Of a DNA stretch of 64,000 nucleotides, positions 33,556 to 44,592 are shown one piece after another. A program made the translations under genes and the position numbers. The notes beneath the pieces were generated by a model. The model was not told the DNA's origin. It saw only the letters and a list, made by a program, of their open reading frames with translations, and did no database searches. The number at the start of each line of letters is the position of its first letter. Positions within the stretch are counted from its first letter, which is position 1. The stretch comes from Symsagittifera roscoffensis (Eukaryota; Xenacoelomorpha; Acoela; Convolutidae), in contig NC_087062.1 in assembly GCF_963678635.1 (NCBI RefSeq), forward strand, positions 95,333,845-95,397,844. Direction: 5' to 3'.

Positions 33556-34101
33556 ATGGTATACATTATTGGAGCCAGCTGTCTTCATAAACTGACACAA
33601 TCCCTGACGTACAATAACAGGAAAAAATTCAAAGCCCAATCAACCTCTATCAGCGGACTTTCCTTGAACCTCAACGCCAGGAATCCCCTCAAGGTAGTCA
33701 AGAATCTGTTCAAAAATCAAGGCGTACTTCGACAACGCAAAGATATTATCATCTGGCACGATATTATCAATAATAGCATCACCGCCCATTCAAGCAACTA
33801 TTGTCCAATTCGAGACATATACCCACCCCTTAGTCCTCGCAAACTTGCTAGGACTCTCGAAATCCTCAAGAAAAAATACAGTATTAAAGCAGTTGTGTAC
33901 ACGCGAAGGCAAGGGACACCAGACCTCTCAATCGCTTTGAGAGATAGTGGAATTCTGATCCTAGAAGTACGGAAAAATCTGCTCCTGAGAAAAGCAAAAA
34001 GAAATCCCGAGCTTCTATACGAACTTACCCGAATCCACCCCCAAACAGCAATTGACTTATTCGTGGACTTATTCGCAAGAAACGATCAAAGAAGAAGATA
34101 A
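33556..34101 (+). CDS. Orphan ORF, possibly SGNH-like, mobile-element-like context
   Basis: An open frame of about 181 codons from the ATG at 33556 that looks coding. The N-terminus VYIIGASCLHKL has the beta-strand plus G-A-S layout of the nucleophile block of SGNH-type folds. A central block, KDIIIWHDIINNSITAH, has a Trp-His-Asp-x-x-Asn-Asn motif. Later come AVVYTRRQGTP and LILEVRKNLL, which alternate strands and helices. In another frame, just after the stop, lies a Lys/Arg-rich tail (RKTRKRRKAKKI), suggesting a single-base indel near the 3' end of the original gene. No named family is recognised. The LINE downstream and the spaced repeats at 34217-34475 suggest that it belongs to an element rather than a host gene. 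Confidence 0.4.
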   Translation: MVYIIGASCLHKLTQSLTYNNRKKFKAQSTSISGLSLNLNARNPLKVVKNLFKNQGVLRQRKDIIIWHDIINNSITAHSSNYCPIRDIYPPLSPRKLARTLEILKKKYSIKAVVYTRRQGTPDLSIALRDSGILILEVRKNLLLRKAKRNPELLYELTRIHPQTAIDLFVDLFARNDQRRR

Positions 34102-34216
34102 ACAAGGCACAGAAAGACAGACAAAAAAAAGAGAGGGGGAACCAATCGAAAGAAAAACCAGGAAAAGAAGGAAAGCCAAGAAAATCTGAGTAAGAGTAAA
34201 TTTTTCTCTTTTTCCT

Positions 34217-34475
34217 GTGAATCCGGAGGTGAAAAACCTTGGAATCGCGGAATAGAATAGAATTTTGTTTGTGCTTACTCACATCCTGTTTGGGCCAGTG
34301 AATCTGGAGGTGAAAAACCTTGGAATAACGGTTCTAAGCAGCAGTTTTCTCTTTTCTAGACCCAGTGAATCCGGAGTTGAAAAACCTTGGAGTCGCGGTT
34401 CAGGAGAATCTATTTTCTCGAGACATTTTCAATCAAACCCAGTGAATCCGGAGGTGAACAACCTTGGAATCGCGG
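34217..34475 (+). repeat. Four spaced copies of a 34-bp repeat
   Basis: Copies start at 34217, 34298, 34365 and 34442, with consensus GTGAATCCGGAGGTG, then AAAAACCTTGGAATCGCGG. Spacings are 81, 67 and 77 bp, and the intervening sequences differ. Each copy can form a small AGGT/ACCT hairpin. Three of the four are preceded by CCA. Copies 1, 2 and 4 are in the same reading frame and copy 3 is not. It is not CRISPR, because the context is eukaryotic, the repeats diverge and no cas genes are present. Confidence 0.85.
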
Positions 34476-34479
34476 GATT

Positions 34480-35128
34480 GAGTGAAAATGGCTCCTCTTT
34501 CATCTACCGAAAATTGCAAAACTTGCACCAGGACTATTGGTTAACGTGAAGCCACCTTCTTTTTTTACAGCATTTGTGCCAGTCGGTCATATTCGGAAGT
34601 TTGGCCTTGAGAGAAGAAAAAAAACACTTGATTTTGGAGTGAAATTTAGTTTTTCAAAATTTCGAATGGAACCTGTCATGCACGATTTTCTCGCGATAAC
34701 TGAAAATCAGAAAAAGAGAAGTCAGAACGATCGAGTAACAATCGCGGGAAAGTTACTAAATAAAACAGTGGGAAATTGCTATTCGCAATTTCTGTCACAA
34801 TAGAACAAGAGTAGAGCTGTCCCATCTAGAACAGAGACGAGAGCATTCCCACGAACTGGATTGTTGTGATTGGAGTACTATTATTAACTGGACCAGAGTG
34901 AACCTTCGGTGGAAAGGTGGACAGCTAGAGTGTCCCAACGGTTCACGAGAACTTACAGTCTAGAGAAAAAACTTGTTCTTATTATCAAAACTGACTAACA
35001 TTAAACTCATTTTAGTTACTTTATTAATTCTTGAGTTGCTTACCGACTTATTTACTTCCTGGTTCTTGAGCGTGCTACAATGTGAGTACTTAATTTAAAT
35101 TCCTAGAGTGTGTTTTATAATTGTTATA
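34480..35128. other. Non-coding stretch upstream of the LINE
   Basis: No supported gene. It may include the 5' UTR of the LINE that begins coding at 35504, or the 3' part of the element carrying the ORF at 33556. A frame at 34537-34803 has no recognised domain. Confidence 0.3.
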
Positions 35129-35270
35129 ATGAGGTAAGGCGAGTTTTAGGTTGATCCATCTGAAATGGATCAAAGTCCCACTGTCTAATAAAAAGTAACT
35201 TAACGGATTGTTCCAACCCGGTTTTTAACGGCGTTCATGTATTTTGGGTATCTAGAGACCTAAGTATGGG
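35129..35270 (+). ncRNA. Two-hairpin motif (X), copy 1
   Basis: A 5' block, ATGAGGTAAGG, is followed by GGTTGATCCATCTGAAATGGATC, which folds as GATCCAT/ATGGATC with a 5-base loop. About 92 bases after the first stem comes TTGGGTATCTAGAGACCTAA, a second hairpin (TTGGGT/GACCTAA). The same two blocks occur at about 48106 and 53550. It may be a structured RNA in the LINE 5' UTR or a remnant of another element. It is called ncRNA only provisionally. Confidence 0.35.
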
Positions 35271-35503
35271 GACGTTTCTAATTCTAGAGTGGGGGGATAT
35301 TTTAGTAGTAGCCTTTAAGCTGTAACGGGTCGTAGTCTCATGTCACAAACGAACCGAACTGGCTCCGACCGTTCTTGAGGTAGAAAAACACAAGAGATGG
35401 TGTCCCTGACCCTTGAGCCAGTGGTTATAGGGCCTATTTTTCTTAAGCCTCATGTGTGACTGCAGTAGACGAATGTTACAATTCGGCGATACAATGATCA
35501 TGA

Positions 35504-36250
35504 TCATGTACAGGCATTTCCCATGTAGCCATAATTGGCATCCCAGAAATTAGTCAGAACGTGCTCCTCTTGTGCAACCAATGTGTACAGATGAAAAAAT
35601 GCGACAGCGTAATTGATAGAGTAGCAAGCAGTAAAGAACAGGAAAAGCTACAAGAAAATGAACTCAAAATGAAAGAGACTGTTGACGCAATCAAAGAAAA
35701 ACTCGAACAGTTCGGAGATATAAGAAGTCAACTAGAAAGCGTACAATCTGAAGTGAAAAAACAGGTCACGACCTTCGCTGAAAAAAAGAAAGAAAAACCC
35801 ACAAAAGCAACAACTACCCCCAAAAAGGAAAATTATGATGGAATAAGAATTCGAGGAATACCTGAACCAAATGGGTCGAGTGCCCGGGAACGACTAGAGA
35901 AAGACTTAGACGAAGTTAAGAAAATCGTTGACTTCTTGGAAATAGATTGCGTAATTGAAGATGCAAAACGTGTGGGCAATTATGACCAATCAAAAACCAG
36001 AACTCTTGTGGTAAAGCTTGTCAACGAACACCATCGCGACTCATACTAATAGCAGCCCGCAAACTAGCTTCATATACAAAAGAAGTATATATGAGCAAAG
36101 AATTGAACCCGGATGAACAAAAACTGGAAAACAATGCCCTCAAATTGAGACGACATCTAATTCAGAACGAAAATATAAGCTCGAAAGATCTTCGAATCCG
36201 GAACTTAAAGCTACAGAAAAAAATAAAACAATATATGGCAAAATGTTGAA
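35504..36250 (+). pseudogene. LINE ORF1 (zinc-finger remnant, coiled coil, RRM-like)
   Basis: The open frame begins after a stop at 35501-35503. Residues CTGISHVAIIGIPE, then LLCNQCV, look like the C-terminal half of a PHD-type zinc finger. A long Glu/Lys-rich coiled coil follows (about 35590-35790) with a KKEKPTKATTTPKK linker. Then comes an RRM-like domain with GIRIRGIPE and SKTRTLVVKL, the layout of L1-type ORF1 proteins. The frame stops at 36049. The sequence continues in another frame (LIAARKLASYTKE and on to QYMAKC) to about 36250, so there is a frameshift near 36040. These proteins bind the element RNA in the retrotransposition particle. Confidence 0.65.
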
Positions 36251-36352
36251 ATTGAAGACTCTGAAGCAAGCAATAAATGACTAGACAGTGACTCAAACAG
36301 AAAATTAAAACTCTTAAAATTCATTTTAAGGAGCATACCGAAACTAAACAGG

Positions 36353-39142
36353 AGAATGAAATTTGCAAACGCGATAACCACACGCGACTATGACATTATA
36401 TGCATAACCGAATCATGGCTCACTCGAGAAGTTCCAGATGAGGCCTTGTTTCTTCCTAACTACAATATTTACAGAAGGGAACGTGAGAATATCTCATTAT
36501 CCTCAAATCATGGCGGAGTGCTAATTGCTATCCGAGGGTTAGTTCACAAAATAATATTTCTGGAAACTAAATTTGAGTGCGTCATAGTACAAGTCTACAA
36601 CTCAAGCGACTCAATACTGATTTGCTGTGTATACAATCCACCCAAGTAGAGTCCTTATCGAATGCCTACACAGGATTTTAAAAACATTCTTGAAACCCTT
36701 GATAAAATTAAAACCGCTCAAACTGCAGCAACATTATCATCACTGGCGATATAAACTTGCAAGAAACAACATGGGAAGGTTTATCCTCTGAAAACGAGTA
36801 TGAATCGGCGCTACTAGAAGAACTGGTGGACATGGGCTTCTACCAAGCACTACCAAATAGAAATGGGATAAATCTAGACATTTTTTTTACCCAACTACCA
36901 GAAACCGTTGAACACTCATGTATCGATAGCGAAATTGAAACAAGTTTTTCCACATCTGGAAAAAAGTGATCTGACCACTACTCATTTCGAACAGTGTTTT
37001 CGTTTGAATTTAAACCAACCAGGCCGTCACCCAAGAAAATGTTTGCTTTTAAAAAAGCTAACTGGGAGCAAATGAACATGTACATATCAGAACTTTCTTT
37101 CATTCCATACTGCTTTAGCAATATTGATGAACTAATAAAAAAATGGTACATATGGTTACAAAAAATTATTGTCGAAAAAGTACCAAGAGTCACGGCACAT
37201 CGAACAAGCTTACCACCCTGGATCAGCCCATCCACATCACATATAGTTAAGAAAGTTTCCACCATGAGAAAGAAACACGAAAAACCCGGAAAACTGGCCG
37301 TGCTTATCAAAATAAAGAAAAATGAAAAAACCTGGGAAACGAGATGTTGAACGACCAAACTGTTTACGAAGAAAAGATTTTTTCAAGCAGAAGAATGTAT
37401 TTTCTGCAGAAATATCTAAAATCGTTGCACAAAATCAAACAGTTCCCAGATGAAATGTATTTCAAACAAAGTGAAGACAAATCCACGATAGCTCGCGATA
37501 ACAGTCAGAAATGCGAAATGTTCAACCAATTCTTCTCAAGTGTATTTACCCCATCCGAAAATATTAACATCACAGATTGTAAAAAGTCAGTCCTGAATAC
37601 AGTGCTGGTGACAGAAGAAGTAATAAGCAAAATACTATTAGGTTTAGATGTGAACAAAGCTTGTGGACCCGACAACCTCGGTAAAATCTTTCTGAAAAAC
37701 CTTCCACGTCTCTCAAAATCCCTGAAACTAGTATTCCAAACCTATCTGAATAAAGGTGTATTCCCGGAGGAATGGAAAATTAGTGAAGTTACACGTATTT
37801 TCAAGGAGAATGACAAAGCTGACGTTACTCAATACAGGCCGATAAGCCTCTAGCCAACGTTTCAAAAGTTTTTGAGCAACTTATCTTCAATCAAATGTAT
37901 CACCACTTCGAGCCTAGTTTCCATCGCACTCAATACGTCTTTATGCACAAGAAATTGGCAGTACTGCAAATCCTAATCTTCGTTGATAACATTTACAAAA
38001 AGCTTGACCAAAAGAAATCCAGTGATATCAGCTCTCTCTACGTTGACTTCAGCAAAACCTTCGACAAAGTGTCTCACCTGAATTTTGTTGAAAAATTATC
38101 TAACCTTGGCATCAGAGGGAAACTCCTGGATATAATGGTAAGCTACCTAACAGAAAGGAAACAGAGTTAAAATTGGATGTTATAAGTCATCCAATTTTCA
38201 ATGCACTAGCGGTGTTCCCCAAAGTTCTATCCTTGGACCATTATTGTTCCTGATATATGTGAGCGACCTTCCTGATGGAATAGAGGACGGAGAAGCCTTC
38301 GGTTATGCGGACGATTTTAAAATGGTGACCACTTTTTTAAGCAACGCACAAAAGGCGGCTTCGCAAATAGAAAAATGGAGCTTCGAAAATAAAATGATTC
38401 TCAATGTTGACAAAACCAACATACTGTGCATAAAAGAAGAGGCACAAACAAACGAACGATTAAAAACCGTCACATCACAGAAAAATCTCGGAGTCATTGT
38501 GTCTAACAATTTATCCTGGAGTGAAAACTGTATTAGGCGAACACTTAAAGGCTGGAGATGTTTATACTTCGTCATCAGAAATACTTCGAAAAGTGCATCG
38601 CTAGAGACAAAACTGAATGTCTACGCAAGATATGTAGTACCAGTGCTTACTTACGCATCGCAAGTATGGTGCCCCTCAAAAACTGAAATGAGGAAGATAG
38701 AGAAGTACAGAGGAAAGCCACCAAATGGATAACCAACGCGACTGCAGATTATAAAGAAAGACTTCTCCGCTTGAAAATATTACCTCATCAATGTACATGG
38801 AAGTCAACCCTCATCTCTGTGCTAGAAGGAAACTATGAGGCCAAAATTATGCCAGTGAAAATTATGCCGTGGAAGGCTTACAAGACAGCAGACCGAACTC
38901 TTTTTCCCCCAACAGCGCCTCAAGAAATGCGACGAAAACTTCTAGATCCGTGCACCAAAACTGTTAAATTTAGTGCAAAGAAGCCTGTTTGCAGAAGAAA
39001 TCATCAACAAAAACCGAATCGCCAAACTATACCACGCAGTCTTCCGTGACAGATTCAACGAGATTGACTCTTGCTCGTGGAGAGTGCTATGCCCATGTGG
39101 AAACTGTAATCCTTTGAAAAAACTCGTGCCACTTGAAAACTG
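36353..39142 (+). pseudogene. LINE ORF2: endonuclease and reverse transcriptase, frameshifted
   Basis: The endonuclease starts near 36356 with DYDIICITESWLT and HGGVLIAIR. It continues after a frame change with ITGDINLQETTWEGL and ends with SDHYSFR (about 36970), the catalytic SDH, here just after an in-frame stop. The reverse transcriptase follows: ACGPDNLGKIFLKNLP and QYRPISL (37344-37853), LYVDFSKTFDKVSH (37895-38170), GYADDFKMVTTF with intact YADD (38244-38732), VVPVLTYASQVWCPSK, then a Cys-containing C-terminus (WRVLCPCGNC) ending near 39142. At least five frameshifts or stops separate these pieces, so the element is dead. The domain order and motifs place it in the Jockey/CR1 superfamily. 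The exact clade is not determined. Confidence 0.85.
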
Positions 39143-39179
39143 AGGGGTAAAAAGCCTAGAGCAGATGCTCTAAATCCTA

Positions 39180-39490
<311 letters not shown>

Positions 39491-39499
39491 GTCATCAAG

Positions 39500-40753
39500 A
39501 TGATGGAGTCTCAGAATGAGGACCAGGTGGACACCTTGGTAGTGATATTGGGCACCAACTATATCTCGAGAGCTCCTGTTACCCCAGAGAGCAGGTGGGA
39601 ACCTCTGGTGGTCTGCTTATTGAATGAACTGAAAGAGAAACATAAACCGAGTCTTGTGGTGCTGTGCACGATCCCACAGAATCCGGAAGTTGTCACGCCG
39701 GTGGCTGAATTTATGAATGGCAACGTGATCCGATGGAATGAAATGATCCGTAATCTGATCAGGAGCAATCCAGGCGAGTTACGCCTCATGGGTTTGGAAA
39801 ACACGTTGCGCATGACTGACCATCTCGCGCTCACCGGAGATGGCATACGTTTTCATACACTGCAAGGAAGGCGATGGATCAAAGACGCCTTTCAGACGAG
39901 AATCTTGGAGATAGGAGGAGAACTCAGGACGACTGACGCCCTGGCGCGGACCAGCTTGACTGGCAGAGGCAGAGTGAGGAGCAATGAGCCAGAGCCACTC
40001 GCTAATTGTCTTGGAACCCTGACATCCGAAGTGGGTGTTGCTGCTCCCTCGGCTCCTAGCTCAGACGTAAGAAAAAGACTCGGGACGGTTCAACCTCCTC
40101 GAAGACAATCACTGGAGAGCCGGTTGGGAAGATGTAATGAGACGAGCTCTCAGGCCTCCATGAGTGCAAGTAACTTGCCCACGATAACCCCTGCTCCTGC
40201 GCGAAATTTATCAGCAACTACTGCACCTGCAGAGAGAGTTGAATCAACCAGTGTGCTGCTCTGGAACCGTCCAGATCCCAGCGCGTGGGGGCAATATAAG
40301 GCTGACATGCTAGCGACTTTGAATATGAAAACTTTGCCTCAGGATCTCGATGGGTTGCCTCAGGACAACACCATGGGACACTTAAATACACGATCGCTGA
40401 CGGATGTCCGTCGGAGGGCCAGAGAGTTGATTCCACCTCTCCGGAAGGGCAAATTCACCACAGAGAACAAGTCCAATAATGAACACCACAAGATGTATCA
40501 GCAATTCTCTAAGCCGCCGGGCCAATTGCCGGGCAACTATTCGAGAGAATATCCCAGAGCTACCTCGGTGGAAGGAGATGACAGGAGGTATAAAGGACCT
40601 GAGATACCGATGGGCGATAGTCTGTTTGCCGCCTATGATCCCCTAGACATCAAGAATGCCAAGTATCTAATAGTGGCTAGTTCGGACTATCTCTACACGC
40701 CTCGATCCCACTTCTGGCCTGATGAGATTTTCCCAACGGCTCCCACGCTGTAA
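39500..40753 (+). pseudogene. Giant ORF part 1: SGNH-hydrolase-like domain plus linker
   Basis: 417 residues. Residues 12-135 look like the back half of an SGNH/GDSL hydrolase: a hydrophobic strand and GTN (TLVVILGTNYIS, the block III position), a long helix-strand segment (PSLVVLCTIPQNP), and DGIRFHT (the block V Asp-x-x-His position, here DGIRFH) before GRRWIKDAF. The N-terminal GDS nucleophile block is missing; the frame begins right after the (TAC)n tract, so it may have been lost. Residues 140-350 are a Pro/Ser/Arg-rich low-complexity linker with recurring RLG motifs. The C-terminal KYLIVASSDYLYTP starts a second strand-rich unit. The frame ends at a TAA, after which the same frame continues in the next ORF. 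Confidence 0.5.
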
Positions 40754-40765
40754 TGGGGACATGCA

Positions 40766-41164
40766 GTGGGTATGGCGATAAGCGTGCAGAGAACCGTCAG
40801 TATGGACCCACAAGTGATGATAATGGCCGGCTCTAATGATCACCTACAGAGCCGAGGGCTACTGGCTCGCCTCACAGATGGATCAGTTCCCAGCAATGAG
40901 GTTATGGGAGAAGCAATTATGACGCTCCTTTTGGCTATGGCTGAGGTGCAAGCAGCGGTGCGGCAACGCTTTACCAGGATGGCGGTGAAGATTGTATTTG
41001 TGTTGTCACCGGGATATGCGGCGCTGCCAGAACCATTACAGTTTTTGTACACGATGGTCACTAAAATAGCAGAGGGACGGATCGATGTGATCATTCCCGC
41101 GCCGAATAGATCTGTCGATCACGACAATTACTATCCTCTTCGCTCTGAACATCCTGCTGTCTGA
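40766..41164 (+). pseudogene. Giant ORF part 2: second GSND-containing domain
   Basis: In the same frame as part 1 and separated by one TAA. It contains PQVMIMAGSNDHLQSRGLL, where GSND after a hydrophobic strand again resembles SGNH block III. Later KIVFVLSPGYAALPEP and RIDVIIPAPNR form a strand pattern. Two SGNH-like units in a row would be unusual. It ends at a TGA and the same frame continues. Confidence 0.45.
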
Positions 41165-41215
41165 ACGGACATTTCAAACGCCATCCAGGGACTTAAGGAG
41201 CATAGCACAACTCGT

Positions 41216-41500
41216 GTGACGATGGACGAAGTCCTGGAGTTGGAACTGTCCAACTTCGCCAGGTTGCTAAGACTGAGGCCAGCAGTAGATGACAACCACG
41301 TGTTGGTGCAAGAGGTGGTTCAGGCAGATGGATTGTATAAGGGATGCACACGAAAAGATGGTCAGAAGGAATCTGACATCATCAGAAGAGGACCTCATGG
41401 CACTGGCCTGAGGACGAAGCCGCACACTAACTCGTGGTTGTACGTATCACCAAGAGTATGCACTTTGGGGGAAGATGCTTTTGAACATGTCCAGCGGTGA
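41216..41500 (+). pseudogene. Giant ORF part 3
   Basis: In the same frame as parts 1 and 2. The text between the TGA at 41162 and the Met at 41216 is also open (ISNAIQGLKEHSTTRV). It includes ELELSNFARLLRLRP and SWLYVSPRVCTLGEDAFEH. No domain is assigned. A frame change follows near 41500. Confidence 0.4.
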
Positions 41501-41532
41501 TAAAAGAAATACACGAGTATCTGAAAAATTAG

Positions 41533-42537
41533 TTGAATGAACGGGAGCTGGCCGGAGGGAAGATGCTCCAACTGATGCAAGACCTGAACACGATGTCGTT
41601 GGACAAGATCGAAGCGGACGTTCTGGCCACAAAGGTACAATACGAAAGATCTGACGCAATCGTTGGAGGAATGGGAGTGGGATGGACGCCATCCTTCTTA
41701 TCCACGTGCTATCCGAGGTCCTCAAGGAACCTGATTGCAAGCTTCGTCAAAGACATCAGGAAATTGTCAATTGGCTTGGTGTTGGCGCTATACGTGACGT
41801 TTGGCCATGAAAGTTTTGTGAAGGGACCCGCGAATCTCTTCACTCAAGCCTTAACCCTCACCCTAATTACAATGACTAATGGTGGGTTGGGTGACTTGTT
41901 CATGCTCCTGCGTTACCCTGAACAACTACAGGGGACGAGCCGAGAGTTCAATGCGCAGTTAGAAACCGCCTCCTATCGGAAGATGAAAGATTGGAGAACG
42001 CTCTTGATCCAGTATCTTCTGCAACAGAACAAAAGCGTCATGGGAGAAGATAAGGTCGCAACGGGAATTAGTGAGCGTAAACAGCATTGTGGCATGCCAC
42101 TGCTGACTGACCTGTGCGTGATGATGCGGATCGATCCGCTGGCTTTAGTTTTTGGACTAAGGGAGTTCAACATTGTGGTATATGGACGTGTGATGTCACG
42201 CAATTTTCCTGACGTGCAGGTGAAAGCGTACAGGAACTCAGTACTGTATATCAATATGGTCTCAGTGGTGGATTATTCTGTGCTGGATTGGGTGGAACAG
42301 AAAGAGCTGAGAGGATTGGCCAGCGACGACATGTTGTTCGGAAGAATAGCGGAGCCGGAATGGATGTTGATGGACTTCAACATCGATGTCAAATGTAGAA
42401 TGGGCGGTGAGGACCTTTCTCATGTCCAGTTTAACCCTAAGCTTTGGAATCTGCGACCAGTGGAGAAGGATTCAGGAGAAGAGATGCGGGTCCCGGCTTG
42501 GCCGGAAGCATATGCACACGTCAAGGATAATCAGTAA
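41533..42537 (+). pseudogene. Giant ORF part 4, longest central fragment
   Basis: 334 residues, largely helical in appearance with hydrophobic segments (SIGLVLALYVTFG, TQALTLTLITMTNGGLGDLF). It has a Cys/Met-rich stretch (LLTDLCVMMRIDPLALVFGL) and ends in a VPAWPEAYAHV motif that reappears as VPAWPDSGIDM in the next fragment. The conserved look over 1 kb without a stop shows that this was coding until recently. No family is recognised. Confidence 0.45.
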
Positions 42538-42668
42538 GTGTGGCTTTCCGGGTCTAGACCACTGCCGGACCAATGTCCACGATATCCGCCGATAAGGAGG
42601 ATGCTGCTGGCAGTCACGTCTCCCGCCATTGCCCTTCGTATCGGAGCGGCTCGTGACGCGGAAGGAAA

Positions 42669-43157
42669 ATGCGGAAATGGAGTGAAGGGATGGAGCCGCG
42701 CTTCATCAATTGGAACGTTGCGGCCATGCAAACGTTTGATTTTACTTTTCCTGATGCATGGAGCCGGAAAAAGATTAAGGCACCACCTTCCAGGAAGCCC
42801 GGGATTTCTGCTGATGTATGGAATAACGTGTACACGCCAGCCGATAATTGGTCACGACTGAAGTGGCCAGGAGAAGGTAAAGTAATACTGTTGGAAGTGG
42901 CAAGGGAGTGCAGAGGAGGCATCTACAGGACAATGGATGAACTGGCGCCACATGGCGATGAGTCGGCGGAACTCCTGGTGAACGATGAACTGTTCTACCA
43001 TGCAGGGGATTTGACTGTGCCGGCTTGGCCGGATTCGGGCATAGATATGCGCCAGGGCCCTTCGAGACCTGGACCAAAACCAGATGCCAATGAAGATGAC
43101 GTGATGGATCAGGATGATGATCCCATGGAAGGGAAAGAGTACAAACGAGTCGATTAG
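42669..43157 (+). pseudogene. Giant ORF part 5
   Basis: 162 residues with Trp-rich motifs (FINWNVAAMQTFDFTFPDAW, then SADVWNNVYTPADNWSRLKW). The repeated VPAWPDS motif is followed by an acidic, disordered tail (DANEDDVMDQDDDPMEGKE). It is in a different frame from part 4, so an indel lies between 42540 and 42670. Confidence 0.4.
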
Positions 43158-43392
43158 ACTTAGGCGCGTTGGAAAGGGACTTGCTGGAGTATTAGTTTAG
43201 TGAAGATGACAACGACGGGGAAGTCGATGAGCCTCTTTTGTTGATGATGCCATCTTCATTTATGTCCCCTACGAAGGAGGCACCAACCAGCCTACCCCAG
43301 TGGACCCAGTAGGCCTGGCATTGAGTTCCCGGAGTAGGGAGGTACATAAACTGCTTCACTAGTCTTCTAGGAGAAGAATAATTGAAGACACG

Positions 43393-43545
43393 ATGAGGGT
43401 ATCCTTCCTAGGAACATTGCCAGAGGAGGAATGGGAGAGATACCAAAGTGAATTGGAGCGCAAGACGGGAGTAGCTTGGAACCGAGTGGCCTTCATGGAG
43501 AGGACTTGGGACGTGATACGTAGGTACAGGACGCAGTCCCCGTAA
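43393..43545 (+). pseudogene. Giant ORF part 6 (short)
   Basis: 50 codons starting MRVSFLGTLPEEEWERYQSE and ending in RRYRTQSP before TAA. It is short but amphipathic and charged. It lies between two better supported fragments on the same strand and probably belongs to the same original frame set. Confidence 0.3.
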
Positions 43546-43787
43546 TGAAGGTGGGGTTGAATCAGCCCATTATGCGAGAAGTTCTACAGAAACTGATGAG
43601 CTCCACAGAGTCTGACGTCCTGACCGAGTCAGTCACGGAAGGCAGTGCCGATGATCATTGGACTACGAAGAGACAACCAATAAAGCGAGCAAAGAAAGGA
43701 CTGAAGAGATTGATAAGCAAAGTAGGGAGTAAAACAGTGAATCGAAAAAGGATAAAGTCAAAAGTGAATGCGATAGTGACTCCTTAG
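43545..43787 (+). pseudogene. Giant ORF part 7, basic linker
   Basis: 80 residues ending in a very Lys/Arg-rich segment (RAKKGLKRLISKVGSKTVNR). This is a probable disordered, nucleic-acid-binding or nuclear-localising stretch. It is bounded by a frame change and TAG. Confidence 0.3.
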
Positions 43788-43884
43788 CGCATGCATCTCG
43801 CCCGAGTGAGAATGGACAAGGATATTCCTCGGCATCGGCTGGGGGAGAAAAAGAAAACCTGATACCATCCATGTTATTAGCAGC

Positions 43885-44592
43885 TTGATCTCAACGGCCT
43901 CGAAATCTAAGACGAATGCACAAACCTTGGCGGATACGAAGCTTGAAATAGAAGTCATCAGCCAGTGTGGTTCTGGTGGGCTTGATAACTACAAGCCCTC
44001 GCGAACGAACATGGCACGGATGAAGCTGGAGGGACAACTCGGTGTGGTCGAGTACAGTCGGATCACAATACCCGACTCAGTTCACTTGGGTGATCCCGCC
44101 GGGGGCTATGTGGAAATGCTGAAGGCGAGAAACTCAGCGAGAGGGCACCTGGTGGCCTGGAATGAAGAGAACGCCATGCAAGAATACTTACAGCAACTGA
44201 CGAAAAACTCTAGTCTGAAAAGAAAAGAGTACGGCACTGTGATGTCCTCGGAGGCAAACGAAATCGGGTTTGAGCAATTGTTAAAAATCTCTTGGAGGGC
44301 GGCCCTCAAAAGATACTTCGATGAAACCATGCATGTGCCTGCGACGGTGGCAGCATGCATGGCCTACCCATGTACAAGGACCGACTTTCAAATGCGATTG
44401 GCTCGATGCCTGATGGGAATTAAAAGATCAGAATATGAGGCTAGTAACGATTCGAAATCCAAGGAGCAGGAGCTGGAACTGATGGAAGCCCTGCGAGTGT
44501 TGATTACTGGAGATGACTCTGCGATAGCCTGGGCTAAGCGCAAAGATGCCCTTTATTGTATGCCCTTTATCGTATCCCCACTCCTGTATTAG
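43885..44592 (+). pseudogene. Giant ORF part 8
   Basis: 235 residues, uninterrupted. It contains GQLGVVEYSRITIPDSVHLG, a helical charged middle and VPATVAACMAYPCTRTDFQM. The C-terminus overlaps the next frame (44556), consistent with a single-base indel at about 44570. No domain is recognised. Confidence 0.4.

Noticed and set aside
34217-34475. CRISPR-like array of repeats with unique spacers
   Set aside because: Only four diverged repeats with long, unequal spacing in a eukaryotic, transposon-rich context. No cas genes and no leader.
35129-35270. Hammerhead or HDV-like ribozyme
   Set aside because: No CUGAUGA/GAAA core and no nested pseudoknot layout could be found in any X copy.
35129-35270. 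Spliced-leader or spliceosomal snRNA
   Set aside because: ATGAG|GTAAGG looks like an SL donor in copy 1 only. Copies 2 and 3 lack GT at that point, and no Sm site follows.
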